This document shows positions 1-11,210 of a stretch of DNA of 64,000 bases, piece after piece (the first letter of the stretch is position 1; each line of letters starts with the position of its first letter). The notes below the pieces were generated by a model that made no database searches, was not told the DNA's origin, and worked only from the letters and a program-made list of their open reading frames with translations. Made by a program: the position numbers and the translations under genes. Source of the DNA: Liopterus haemorrhoidalis (Eukaryota; Arthropoda; Insecta; Coleoptera; Dytiscidae); the NCBI GenBank assembly GCA_963971575.1, contig OZ020623.1, positions 12,774,980-12,838,979 on the forward strand. The letters run 5' to 3'.

Positions 1-196
1 TTTGTATTAATAATGACAAAAAATAAAAATATAAAGAAAATTGCATTTTAAAATGATATTCACCTTAACCAAAAAATGTTTATTGTAAGTATGTTTTACA
101 AAGCCAAACAAAACTGCCAAAAAGCACAATTCAACGATGAAAGTAATTAGATTACAAAATCTAGTTCCGCCTAAACATTTGGAATAGCCTATAAAT
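1..196 (+). repeat. Right half of a ~400-bp MITE (TIR CAGTCTGTTCCAAACGG family)
   Basis: This stretch matches, in order and orientation, the right half of the complete copy at 38909-39314, ending in the inverted-repeat motif TTCCGCCTAAACATTTGGAA. The window edge cuts off the left half. No coding capacity is seen. Confidence 0.75.
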
Positions 197-386
197 CAAA
201 ATTTATAACTCGTTTCTTTGGTTTAAGCGGAACTAGTAATTTTTGTCGATTCAATGAAGCTTTTGATTCGGCAAAAGCCACCTTCAAACATCAAAAAAAT
301 AACTCGTGACAACTTAAGAAAATTAAAGTTCCGCCTAAAGGTTTGGAATAACCTATAGTTCCACTTAAACGGTTGGAAAAGACTGT
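197..386 (+). repeat. Short (~185 bp) MITE subfamily copy
   Basis: It begins TTGGTTTAAGCGGAACTAG and ends in two successive right-end-like motifs (TTCCGCCTAAAGGTTTGGAA, then CGGTTGGAAAAGACTGTA). Its interior resembles the complete copies at 55792-55973 and 56114-56295. The doubled right end suggests two overlapping insertions or a local duplication. Confidence 0.6.
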
Positions 387-665
387 ATGTAATTTTTTTC
401 ACGGTCTACTCTGATAAATATTTTTCCTACGACTACTATGGAACTGTCTCATTTCGATACTATAAGTTTACAGAAAATTAGCTTAATTTCGCACGTTACC
501 GACATGCGCGCGCAGGCAATGCGGGAATGATAAATGCGGTCCAATGCGCATGTGCCAGAAAGGATAAATTCGAAGCAATGCGCGAGTGCAGGTTCCAAGA
601 ATTTTCATTCCTGTACCGGCTGCGCGCATTAATGACTGTTAACCATATTTATATTGTATTTTCTT
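387..665. other. Intergenic stretch with a CpG-rich patch
   Basis: No gene is seen. Positions 490-630 are rich in GCGC and TGCGCGCG steps in otherwise AT-rich DNA (for example CATGCGCGCGCAGGC and GGCTGCGCGCATTAATG). This may be a degraded transposon; no boundaries could be set. Confidence 0.3.
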
Positions 666-1190
666 GATTATTTATTTATTGAAAAATGGTAATCGGAGGA
701 AAAGCATAGTGAGCAGCACACGCAGAATACATATTACACTCGAATGATTTGCTTCACTCGCCTGCGGTTCGTTTGCAAACTTCATTCTCGGGCGGAATAA
801 GTGGTATTCCGCGCTAGTTGCACAATATACTATTCTTGAATCACGCGTTATGTAGGTCATGCAAAAAATACTTTTACTTTTTAATGAAACTGTTCTGTTT
901 GGGGGCTGTTTCTTAAGCTCTTAATCATTTAAACGCGCTTAATAAAACTAGTTATTTCACTGTTTGATAACTTAACTACCGCTCAAATGTACACTGATTC
1001 GTTTCGTTTAAATATATATTTAGTATTCTACTTGGTCAATTGAAACAATTTTGTTGCTAAATATATTTCACATTCAGTACAGCATTTATATCCATGCCAA
1101 ACACAGGATTATGTACAATATAAAACACAAATCTACTTAGTAATCCTAACATATTGTATAAGACTACTTCTAAGACAGTTAGTATACAAT
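666..1190 (-). other. NFAT: Probable NFAT 3' untranslated region with polyadenylation signals
   Basis: Downstream of the NFAT stop on the minus strand, two overlapping AATAAA hexamers (plus-strand TTTATT at 671-676 and 675-680) are the first clear candidates. They give a 3'UTR of about 500 bases. No ORF of note lies here. The actual cleavage site is inferred. Confidence 0.45.
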
Positions 1191-3043
1191 TTACGTAGTA
1201 TAAGTACCTTCGAAACAGCTTGGATTTATATAGCTAATAAGATCAGTTTCAGACATATTTGTCAAAGCAGGAGGTATCATTTCTTGACATGGTCGGCCAG
1301 TTTCGGGTTTAACTTCAACTTTAATTGTTTCTTGTTGAAAGTTACTTGGTTTTTCTTCTATAACATTATTAATAACAGTAGTGTTGTCAAACTGTTGTTG
1401 TTGAATCAATAAATTGTTCATCAAATCTTTTTGTTGTTCAAATATTAGGGCTTTTTGTCCCATTAGATGTGGATCAATTATCTCCTGAGTAGGAAGTAAA
1501 CAATCATTTGACATCGTTACTTTTATACCCAAATTCATATTAGGTATACTCTCCGGTTGGATTTGATTTGGTAAACACGTTTCTAAGTTTTGTGCAATTA
1601 AATTTGTACCTAATATTTCTGGTGCGCACATAACACTAGGTACTTGAGGGTTAAGGATGTCTTGGGGTATTTCATTTTGGGGAGAACGTATAAGAATTTC
1701 ATTTCCAGGGGAAAGTGTTTGTGATAAAAGGGGGGCTTGTGGATTTAACAATACTTCTGGAGTAGGATTGATGATAATTTCTGGTGGTTGTAAAGGTGAT
1801 CTTCGTATTAATTCAGGTGAATTCGTAATTATTTCTTGTGGACTTCTTGTAGGACTTCCAATATGTGATTCCACAGTAGAGTTAACCAAAGCATCCAATT
1901 TTGGAGTGGCAGTTGGTAGAAGATTAGTGTTTAATGCTACTTGTAAAGATTGTTGTGATAGTATGAGTCTTGCATCGGTTTTTAATGCATCTGTTGGTGT
2001 GTTCGTTGATGGAATTATAGTACTACTCAAAGCTTGTATCTGTTGAGCAATAAGGCCTTCTTTAAGAACTTCATTTGTTATTTTGGCCCCTGAAGGAGGA
2101 AATATCATTTGTTCATTATCAAAATTAGGTTTAACATGAGATTCTGTTAAAGCAGGGATTATTTCAGGTGTACCTAATAGGTTTTCAGGAGTAATTACCT
2201 GGTCTGTGTATATTTTGGTCCCTGTTGTTTCTGTCAATAATTGACCCAACTGGTTATTTAAAATAAGCTCTTTATTTATTTCAGTTTTCTCACTTTTATT
2301 ATTCGCAAGTGAGTTACTCAAAACTGGTTTGTTAACTGTGTTTTCGAGAGTGGTAAGAAAGAAGTTTTCTATGCTTTGTCCACTTTGTGTTGGTAGTGGC
2401 ATATTTGTAGGTTCTGTTACGCCAAACTTAAGCAAAGTAGCCATAGATGGAGGTTGGGTGTCGGCTAGATCGTTTGGTATTATCCCTTTCATTCTTAGGT
2501 CTACACCTTTTAAGTCTGTTATGTTTGGGGGTATTTCCATGGTTGGTACGAGAACAGGAGTTGGCAAAACAGTCATTTGGACAACTGGTGAATGTATGCT
2601 TTCAACACTATCTTCATTTTGGATCGAATGATTTGATTTCTCGTGAAAACTTTCGTTGACTGATACATTGCTGTTTTCATTGATTATTTCTTGTCTTCTC
2701 ATCATGTCTACGGTGTTTTCGTTGATCATGGCGATGTTACTTTCTTCTTGAACGTCCATGGAGCTTTCACTCATTGGTCGAAATCGATGACGAATTGAAT
2801 CGACGCTATTTTCATTCATCATATGTTCCATAACGGATCCTTGGGAATTTTCATCGATCATTTCTGTCTTCATTGACCTCATTGGGGGAGAATGGTTGTC
2901 CATTAAGGTTGAGGGTCTTCTTTGTGCGACTGGGACTAAGGTTGTTGGTGGTGGCATCATTCCTATATTTAATTCTTGTTTGTTTGTTGTATTCCAAAGC
3001 ATCTTTGAAAGAAAAGGCGCTGTTTGGTTTGGTTCCATATGAA
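1191..3043 (-). CDS. NFAT: NFAT exon 8 (C-terminal transactivation region, stop codon)
   Basis: This is the last coding exon. The acceptor is ATATTACAG just above 3043; two bases complete a Val codon from exon 7, followed by 616 codons and a TAA at 1191-1193. The region has no folded-domain signature and is rich in Asn, Ser, Pro, Ile and Gln, as expected of the long NFAT5 C-terminal activation region. Its first third carries an irregular repeat built on a NENS/DENS core (DENSQGSV, NENSVDSI, NENTVDMM, NENSNVSV, NEDSVESI). The middle has repeated SPxEI / PEIIIN motifs, then a short QQQQ run. Three SUMO-consensus-like sites (MKTE, IKVE, VKPE) are present. The end, SETDLISYINPSCFE, is an acidic-hydrophobic stretch of the kind found in activation domains. 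At 616 residues it is shorter than the roughly 1,000-residue human C-terminal part. Confidence 0.9.
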
Positions 3044-3689
3044 CTGTAATATATAAAATAATGTTAGATAAGGTATTTGAAGGGGTTGCTTAACAATGCG
3101 GCTGCTACAGAACAACTGCAAGAAAAGGGAGGACATTTGCCACTCAAGCTATTGTACAGTTTTTTTCATAAAAAATTACACATATTTAGTTTTTTAGCTC
3201 GTTTTAATCTAATTGTATTTGTCGGAACAATTTTTCAAGTGTCTAAAATGAAAATTTTCTATTTAGTATATTGATACAAATACTTTTTTTGCTTAAATTT
3301 TGGTGAATAGCTTTCTATCCAGTTTTTAATATATTCTAGCCCATATTTTTAAATTAAATGACACAAAAATAATTCTGATGATTAATTATTACCTCAGCCA
3401 GATTTTTTCACGTATTTTATTTGTGTATTAGTTGCCTAGCAACCACTTATGTAGAAATAAAAACAAAAAAAGATCAAGATAATATTACTTTCGTTAATCC
3501 CACATGTTTTAAGAAATGTATACCATATTTTCCAATAAAAGGAGGAATAGAATGTATTGCATTGTATTTATTAGCAAACCATACATTTTAACTTATAATA
3601 ATTAATTTAATTAGATTAAAATATTTTTTGCGGACCGTTTAAATTTCTTTGCAAACCGGTCAAATGTTTTCGCGGAGAAGCGTCTACAG
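3044..3689. other. NFAT intron 7, nothing recognised
   Basis: AT-rich intron sequence next to the exon 8 acceptor. Short ORFs here have no recognisable content. Confidence 0.5.
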
Positions 3690-4267
3690 TAACTTGAAAA
3701 AATTCTCGACTAAAAATGGAATTAAATCGTGAACATTTTCGAGCGATTATTTTTCAACTTTCGACGTGGATTAACCCAACAACAGTGCATCGATGAACTT
3801 AATTCGACTTTTGGCGATAAAACACCATCAAGGACTACTGTTTATCGATGATATGCCGACTTCAATCGTGGCCGTAGTTCGCTTAAGGACGAATTTCGTG
3901 AAGGTCGTCTAAAGTCGGTTATTGTTCCGGAAAACATTGATGCTGTATTTGAACTGATACTGCAAGATCGTCATGTGACTTATCGTGAGATTGAGGTATC
4001 CTTGGGCATTAGTGGAACCAGCCTATATTCACTATTGCATAAACATTAGGCCGCCAAAAAGATTTGTTCGCGTTAGATCCCACATAATTTGACAATTGGA
4101 GTGAAAAATGCTTCAATTAAAGTGGAAAAAGTGCTTCGAAAATTGGTTCAAACGCATGCAAAAGTGTATTGATCTTGATGGAAAATATTTTGAAAAACAA
4201 TAAAGCCACTTTTGTTGATAAATAATTGTTTTTGATCTCAAATCCCGAAATATAAAAGCAACACTCG
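3690..4267 (+). mobile_element. Mariner remnant, 5'-truncated and internally deleted
   Basis: The plus strand reads as the N-terminal helix-turn-helix region of an insect mariner transposase (MELNREHFRAIIF, then RGLTQQQCIDELNSTFGD, TPSRTTVYR) with stops and a deletion. It then jumps to a C-terminal WFKRMQKCIDLDGKYFEKQ-like end. The catalytic centre is missing. The right end (CGAGTGTTGCTTTTATATTTCGGG on the minus strand, next to TA at 4268) matches the left end of the related fragment at 51728. The left inverted repeat is gone. Non-functional. Confidence 0.8.
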
Positions 4268-4635
4268 TACTTGTCCTCCGATATCCGGTTGGAGGTTACT
4301 ACAGTTTATTTTTAAACTAGGAGGTTCGTTTTAAATTTTTCGCATGTGTGATTGGATGGTAATCAGTCGGCTTTACATAGCTCGAAAATAACATTACTCC
4401 GCCATAACTGACGCGTCAGCTGATTGTGTGTCAGCGGATCTAACCAGAGGATACTGCAGCCATCTACAGACGGTCAACTACGTTCGTCTGACTGGAGACT
4501 ATAGGGATTTGCAGCTAAGCACCCTACCATCTGGTGAGCGTTTCATGAACTTGTGTACATCAGATAACATTTCGTTTTGTGCATTGGTTTTGTATGAAGT
4601 TTGTTTTTAAAGTTTTATTATAATCATTGAAAAAT
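4268..4635. other. Intron, unassigned
   Basis: Less AT-rich than its surroundings. A 60-codon ORF (4428-4610) contains the string RLTGDYRDLQLSTLPSGERF but matches no family I know. It may be the 5' part of the THAP-type element that follows. Confidence 0.25.
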
Positions 4636-4890
4636 GTATAATACATATTGTTGTGTGCCTATGTGCAATTCATTGCAAAGAAGAAACCCGGAAATATCGT
4701 TTCATTTGTTTCCACTAATATCAGACACCGTACGGTTCGAAACAAAATTGGGAAAGCAAGAGGTTAGGAATCGACGCGATGTTTAGATAAACAATTTAAA
4801 AATTGGAAAAAAAGTGAGCCCTTATATCAAAGTTTGCTCATTACATTTTAATGATAGTGACTACAAAAAATATTTTCAATTTTGTATTTA
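4636..4890 (+). pseudogene. Broken THAP zinc-finger domain
   Basis: From the ATG at 4636 the frame reads MYNTYCCVPMCNS, then RNPEISFHLFP, and after an in-frame stop KVSPYIKVCSLHFNDSDY. The spacing C-x3-C, then after about 50 residues C-x2-H followed by F, with the HLFP motif between, is the THAP (C2CH) signature. THAP domains bind DNA and occur in P-element-like transposases and in host proteins. The in-frame TAG and the absence of further coding sequence mark it as a relic, most likely of a THAP-carrying transposon. Confidence 0.6.
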
Positions 4891-6163
4891 TTATCGCATA
4901 TCTTGAAAATTCCTGTTATTGTGTGTGGGTTTGTAATGCACAAGTTTGTAGGCATAATGCATAAATCTTTATGAACTCTCTGTTTTTTTCAGTGACTCCA
5001 CACAATATTATATGCCCAGCATTGTAGATTTCTACCCCTTGGTAAACAACACGGGAATTATTATTTCCCCCAATATAGTTAAAATAATCGACAAAGGAAA
5101 ACCGCCATAACTTAAAACCAGATCACAAAATGTAGTATTTTAGATGTTTACAAGTAATGTCACTTCACAAAATCAGAAAATCCCAAACAATTATTTATTT
5201 TTTGTCGTTTTTTGATACACTTTTCGCTATTATTTACTAGTAAATGTCTTAGGTAAATGATTTAGAATGGTTTCAAAAAAATCCGCGTGGCGCTACGATC
5301 TTAAAATTTTCCCCCTATAATATAAGATAATAATAAATAAGATAAATAAATTTGTGCTGATTTGTTAGGTATGACATGTTGAATCCAGCTTACAAGATAT
5401 AGATGTACTGTGCCAAAACAAAAAGTTAACTGTACTGAGCATTTATATATATATATATATTTAGTATTTTTCCATCTTTTTTTTTTTGATAATAGCTTGA
5501 TAGGCGGCAACTCGCAATGTTCGTGTCTCATATTCCATCATTCATACACAAATATATTTATGCAAGGATTCATACTCCACGTTCACAATAACTGATTCTA
5601 CTTAAGGAGTTAGGAACTATGAATAATAATAGAAAATACTTGAAATACAAATTTACTTCAGGCAAATTCTTTATTTGGATAAAATTTACGCTGTGAAAAG
5701 AAACCTCTCTACACCACAATTGTTAAACAAAAAATACTTTGGTTAAACAAAATTTATACCAACACCAATAATTTGACAAATAAATATTTCTAAAGACGAT
5801 TTAAACAAAATATTAGTAACATCGTATTCTTAAGATTATAATGTGACAAATAACAAAATTTAACAAAAGACTTGTTCACTGTTAAAGAGCGAACAAAGAC
5901 AACGAACACAAACACAAACGAATACATCAACGAACGTTAACAAACTGAGACAAACAAGCAAGAAAGATCAGAAAAAAAGGTGTTTTTGTCCATGACTCAC
6001 CAATCATTTTGTTGTTCATATCAATCACAGGAACACGAGCCAAAACGAATAAGTTTTCTTGAATTCCCAACAATTAATCGATGCTTATTTATATTTATCT
6101 GTGCTCGTTCCACACTCTTATTATTAGTACATGTTCGTTCAAGTATATACGCAGTTTAAAAAA
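4891..6163. other. Intron, unassigned AT-rich sequence
   Basis: Contains a short TA dinucleotide run near 5443-5461. Short ORFs are low-complexity. Nothing else is recognised. Confidence 0.4.
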
Positions 6164-6346
6164 TATATAGCCTGTTTCTTTTGGTTTAAGTGTTTAAATT
6201 TAACTTTTACCTGTTAAGTGAGTCTTTTGATTATTTTGTTTAGCAAAAACACAATTCAAACTTTAAAAAGAGAGCTCATGATAACTTAGGAAAATGAAAA
6301 TTCCAGTTAGTTACGTTTAAACGTTTGAAATACCTTATAAACTAAT
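6164..6346 (+). repeat. Degraded ~185-bp MITE copy
   Basis: Begins AGCCTGTTTCTTTTGGTTTAAG and ends TTTAAACGTTTGAAATACCTTATA. It is a diverged copy of the short MITE subfamily best preserved at 56114-56295. Confidence 0.55.
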
Positions 6347-7117
6347 ATTTAAAACCAAAGATAATAATTTAAATTGTCAAGAATTGCGTCAAGATTTCGT
6401 TTTTAGATTTTCTGTGGCTGTTATTAAAATTATTGTCTTTAAATAATTGTATCGATTATTACTTAAACAATATGTCATTTTTTTAAGTTTTCAGAAGAAG
6501 AAAAACATTTTCCTCTTAAAAATACAAAATATATAATTATTTTATTAATATTAATTGTAAATTATATATTTTGTCATAAAATGTAAAGATAATGTTTTGT
6601 AAAAATGTATATATTATCTCAAAAAGTAATACTGAAAATTGTGACTTAAGGAATGATCAAACTAATATTACATATGCTATGATGGATAATACCGAGCGAT
6701 CATTAATTCCTGAACGTTACATAACAGTAAACAATGAGTTTAAAAATATCAAAACTTTATTCCAATTCTCAGCTGAAAGTCGGAACTTGACAAAGAACCA
6801 ATCAGATTACACCCTAGACCCGATCTCACCCGCACACTAACGATAAATCGTTGCGAACTTCATATTGGTTATTAACTCATTGGCGTGTGGAGAAAAACAA
6901 TGTTCATTTAATAATTAATTGTTATAAGGTAATAAAAAATAGAATGTACGCCTATGTGTACATGTCCTTGGAAATAAGTTTGATAACTAAATGTTTCTGT
7001 CAAGTATTACATAACGTTTAGGAATTAATGATCGCACTGTATAATAAGTAACTTCCAAAAGACTTGTCATATGTTTAAAGGCTTCTACAGACGGTGTGTC
7101 AATGTTCGCCAACACTG
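6347..7117. other. Intron, unassigned
   Basis: An 82-codon ORF (6592-6840) has normal-looking composition but no recognisable motif and no coding neighbours. I treat it as chance. The rest is AT-rich. Confidence 0.35.
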
Positions 7118-7125
7118 GTACTGAC

Positions 7126-8226
7126 TAGGGATGGGAACGATATATCGATATTTCGCAAATATCGATACTTTAGAAAAATATATCGATATTTTTATATCTA
7201 TATTTGGAATGCGATATATCGCGCAAAATATCGGTATTCGCACAAAATATCGGTATTCTTTTTAAATATATGCTGTTCACTTTTGTAAAAACAAACTGTA
7301 GGCCAAACGTTTAGGCGGCACTAGATTTTGAAATCTAGTAATTTTTATCTATTGATTCGGACTTTTGGTCATTTTGTTTAAGCTTTGTAAATCATGCTCA
7401 CATTTAAATTCTAGATTAAATTGATTGTCATTATAAAATATTCTTTTCATTGCATTTAAATTTTTTGTCATTCTTAATAAAAATTTCCCATTTATTTATT
7501 TTTTTGTCTTCAAAATATGGAAAAATGTATTAAAATATTTGACATATATCATTATTTTCCGTGGTTTCACTGTTGGAATCATAAATTTTCACATACCAAA
7601 ACTGAAACATGAACTAACCCAAGCAAGATCCGTTTTCGTGACAACCTAAAATAACGAAATTTCCATTTAGTTCCGCCTAATCGATTGGAATAGCCTGTAA
7701 GACGAAATTTTGATTTTATAATTTGCACCTTTAAAATTATATGTCATGTTGGTATTAAAAAATTATAAAATATGTCACTTTCTTAATAATGATCATAACC
7801 AATAAATCTAAAGTCGGTTTTACTGCGTAAGGAATATTTTTGATTGACATTTAAAATCCATTATACACTATAAAAGTAACCAAAAAGATCTGGTTTGTCC
7901 TTACAAAAGTGGACAGCACATATATATTTAATTAATTAGGATTAAGAGCAGTCAACTAGCAAAATATTAGTAAGTTGGTTGGTAGCTGGGTGAGTACCAA
8001 ATGTAAAGTGATTGTCTATCAAGTGGCGACTTCTTTTCCCGCCAAAACAACAAAAAAAAAAAAAAAAAAAACTGTAATTTATATATCTTACATGTTACGT
8101 GTTAATTATTTCGATATATCGAAAATATCGATATTTTTACTTCGATATATATCGAATATCGATATCACACTTACGATATATCGAATCGCGAATATATCGA
8201 TATTCAAAAATAAATTCCCATCCCTA
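7126..8226. mobile_element. Non-autonomous hAT element with ATCGAT-rich ends
   Basis: The terminal inverted repeats TAGGGATGGGAA / TTCCCATCCCTA are flanked by a perfect 8-bp target-site duplication, GTACTGAC (7118-7125 and 8227-8234), the hallmark of the hAT superfamily. Both subterminal regions (7131-7260 and 8108-8206) are dense in ATATCGATA motifs that pair with each other. No transposase is present. The body carries a nested MITE at 7294-7699. Confidence 0.88.
7294..7699 (+). repeat. ~400-bp MITE nested in the hAT element
   Basis: Left end CTGTAGGCCAAACGTTTAGG, right end TTCCGCCTAATCGATTGGAA plus TAGCCTGTA, and a shared interior (CATTTATTTATTTTTTTGTC region) identify it as a member of the family that is complete at 38909-39314. 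It must postdate the hAT element around it. Confidence 0.75.
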
Positions 8227-8234
8227 GTACTGAC

Positions 8235-8992
8235 ACTGGCCGTAACATTTAGCACTAGCGGACACTTGTACTTGCGTACCATACAGAAGTTATACAAGAC
8301 AGGCAAAGGGTTAAATAATAACCAATTCAATTAGATAATATAATTTCAATTCTTTTTTATTTTCTCCTATTTTCTGCTATTAACTATTACTGTTTTTTTA
8401 CCTTGATTATTATTACATTGCTACTTTATGTTAGTATAAAATAAAATCTATAAATAAATAGGAAAAAGTCAACATAGCTCACACCACACATATTTCATGA
8501 CTGTCATGAGATGATGACTGAAAAATAAATTAAACAGTAGTGGTTTTTAACGACAATATTCTGGGTTAAGGTAAGCGACTTAGCGACTTGGTTCAAAAGG
8601 CGAATAAGACGAATATTAATACACAACGCGTGTTATACAAATAAAAACAAAGACATCCGAAGAGATTTCATTTATTTTAGTTACAAAATTTGATTTAAGT
8701 ACCCCTAGCACACTATGGGATCAAGGGGTTTATTCTGTAAGGTTTTCGACACTACTTATTAGTGACCTGTCGAAAGCTTCAACTGTACAATGGAACAGTA
8801 GGTACAGTGTATATACTGACAACACAATATGCAAATTCAAAGTTAAGAACAATGTGATTTTTGTTTCTAGTCGCTGTTTTATTGCAGTATTAATGTAGTA
8901 TTATATTAATTTGTATTTTTTATATATTTTTATTGTTTTTAATGTATTATATTAAACTGTATTTGTGGTAAATAAATAAAATAAATATACAA
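8235..8992. other. Intron, unassigned
   Basis: AT-rich sequence between two DNA transposons. No ORF or repeat boundary recognised. Confidence 0.4.
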
Positions 8993-9153
8993 GGGACATT
9001 CAATAATTAAAGCTACAAATTGATGTAGAAAAAAAAAGGTTTATAGGATGAGTTTAGTACTTTCATGACTTTAGGTTGGCATCACTGGGATGAACTGAGA
9101 ACACCTAACGAATAAAAATTGTTTTGTTTATAACCTCAAAATTGCATTTAACC

Positions 9154-9794
9154 ATGGTTTGTCCGCTTGAAGTTTCCACATTAGTTGAACAACGTTCAGT
9201 GATCCGATTTTTGCTTTCTGAAGGTGAAAAACCGGCTAAAATCTTTTCTCGAATGATTTTGCAGTATGGTGAAAGTTGTATGAATCGAAGAAATTTTTAT
9301 AAGTGGGTAGAATAGTTTAAAAATGGTTGAACCTCAGTGACTGACGAGCAACGTCCTGGCCGGCGTTAAAGTGCCAAATCTTTCGCTTGAAACCCGCATT
9401 GACGACATTATTCGTGCAGACCGACGTATTACGGTTGAAGATATAGCAAAAAAAGTTACACTAAGTGTTGGCACAGTTCATCACGTTATCATTGACAAGC
9501 TCAAGTACAGCAAAACAAATGCATGGTGGGTCCCGAAACAGTGCCCTCATACCGCCAAGCTGACCCAAGAAACCATTGAAAAAATGGGTTGAGAGATACT
9601 ACCTCATTCTCCCTGCAGTCCAGATTTGACTCCCTCTGATTTTCATTTGTTTGGTCCACTCAAGGAAGCATTATGTGGAAAAAAGTTAAGCGACAATGAG
9701 GAAGTTCAAGAATTTGTGGGAAACTGGCTCACACAACAAGACAAATATTTCTTTGCATCAGGTATAAAAAAACTAGTTCATCGTTGGGACTAGT
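9154..9794 (+). pseudogene. Decayed mariner transposase (outer element)
   Basis: Starts MVCPLEVSTLVEQRSVIRFL and reads through a helix-turn-helix region (GVHNEW-type NRRNFYKWVE), with stops and a frame change around 9315-9371. A second frame gives DDIIRADRRITVEDIAKKV and then the terminal SPDLTPSDFHLFGPLKEAL and KKLVHRWD-stop. The first and second catalytic aspartates are deleted; only the third (TPSD) remains. The encoded protein would be inactive. Confidence 0.8.
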
Positions 9795-9795
9795 A

Positions 9796-11099
9796 ACAGG
9801 TGTCTCAAAAGAAATTTTATATTTATTTAGCTTACTGCGTGAACGCAACGTATCCGAGGGGCGCGGGGGTTATGTCAATCGGTAGCATGGCTCTTGGGAA
9901 TTTACTCGCTATGGAGCGTTTCTCGGGAGCAGACCGCGCGTTATGCGTGCGAGAGTTTTACAAAAACGGTGATTCGGCGACTGTAGCGCGTAGAAAATTC
10001 TGCAGTATTCAAGGTTTTCGCCACTTAAATGATGCGCCAAGCATTCCTTTCATTCGACATTGGGTTAAAAAATTTGAAGAGACTGGTACAACGCTGGATA
10101 AATCAAAATCCGGGCAACCTAGGTCATCAAGAACGGTAGAAAACGTGGAGAATGTTAATCAGTCTGTTCGTGACGACCCGAACCTTTCAATTCGGAAGCG
10201 CGCAAGTGCTTTAAATGTGCATAGATCATCATTACATCGCATTATGCACAAAGACCTAAAGCTGCACCCCTACAAAATTCAATTGGTGCAAGTATTAAAG
10301 CCCCAAGATGCCAGTCAGAGGCTTAATTTCGTAAATCAGGTTATTGAGCGATTTCCAACGTTTACCAACATTTTGTTTTCGGATGAAGCTCATTTTCATC
10401 TTAATGGCCACGTAAATAAGCAGAACTGCCGCTACTAGAGTGCAACGAATCCGAAACGCAAACATCAGAAACCCCTACATTCGCCTAAAGTGACCGTATG
10501 GGCTGCGATGTCGGCGCGAGGAATTATCGGCCCTTACTTTGACGAAAGGGGGCGTGCAGTTACAGTGAATTCAGAGCGTTATGTGGAGATGTTAGACAAC
10601 TTCTTGGTACCTGAACTGCAAAACTTTCCTGGCTATAACCAAAGAACATGGTTCCAACAGGACGGAGCAACTTCACACACGTCCAATATTTCTCTGCCAC
10701 GTGTTCGTGAAATTTTCTCAGGCAAATTGATCTCCCGGAGAGGTGACATAAATTGGCCTCCACGCAGTCCAGATTTAACCCCTATGGACTTTTTCCTATG
10801 GGGTTATCTTAAATCTAAAGTTTACGCCAATAAACCGACTTCACTGGCGCATTTGAAAGAAAATATCCGTCACGAAATGGCAGCCATCCCTGAGTCCACC
10901 TGCCGAGACGTCATAAGTAATTTTACTGTTCGATTAAATGAGTGCCGAGAACGCGAGGGTCTACATTTAGACGATATTATTTCTAAGAAATAAATCAACA
11001 AAAAGTGTATTTTAATAATTAATAAACATTTTTTCTATATACGGCTTACTTTTTTTTTAATCGATCCTCTAAATATAAAATTTCTTTTGAGACACCTTG
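9796..11099 (+). mobile_element. Rosa-like (DD41D) mariner nested in the outer mariner
   Basis: The inverted repeats GGTGTCTCAAAAGAAATTTT and complement, about 28 bp long, are each bounded by TA (9794-9795 and 11100-11101). Length is 1.3 kb. The transposase frame (9911-10993) is complete except for one stop, so this is a young insertion relative to its heavily decayed host element. Confidence 0.9.
9911..10993 (+). pseudogene. Transposase of the rosa-like mariner, one nonsense codon
   Basis: About 360 codons from the ATG at 9911 (MERFSGADRALCVREF) to TAA, with a single in-frame TAG at 10436-10438 in NCRY-stop-SATNP, where relatives usually have Trp. Visible parts are an N-terminal HTH (residues about 5-75), a second HTH (NLSIRKRASALNVHRSSLHRI), then the DDE domain: first Asp in LFSDEAHFHLNG, second in WFQQDGATSHT, third in PPRSPDLTPMDFFLWGY. 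Counting from the second Asp to the Asp of PMD gives 41 intervening residues, the DD41D spacing described for the rosa group. An upstream ATG in the same frame begins inside the inverted repeat and is unlikely to be used. Confidence 0.88.
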
Positions 11100-11210
11100 T
11101 ATATTAATATTCGTGGGGATTATGTTAAGAAGTAGCAAAAGTCTCATTTTGTAAAAATACACAGTTTTTTTTTTTTACATCAATTTGTCTCTTTAATTAT
11201 TAAATGTCCC

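Larger units (their letters stand above)
8993..11210 (+). mobile_element. Mariner-family element interrupted by a second transposon
   Basis: The inverted repeats GGGACATTCAATAATTAAAG (left, near 8993) and its near-perfect complement ending at 11210 extend over about 35 bp, including CAAATTGATGTA followed by a poly-A run. No TA is seen at the right flank, where an unrelated GC-rich repeat abuts. The body before the inner insertion carries a decayed transposase (9154-9794). The inner element occupies 9796-11099. Inner and outer elements have the same orientation. Confidence 0.8.

Noticed and set aside
1657..2659. Open plus-strand frames of 70-129 codons
   Set aside because: They are antisense shadows of NFAT exon 8, caused by its biased codon composition.
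6592..6840. 82-codon ORF with normal-looking composition
   Set aside because: No domain, no neighbours and no repeat of it elsewhere in the window; treated as random.
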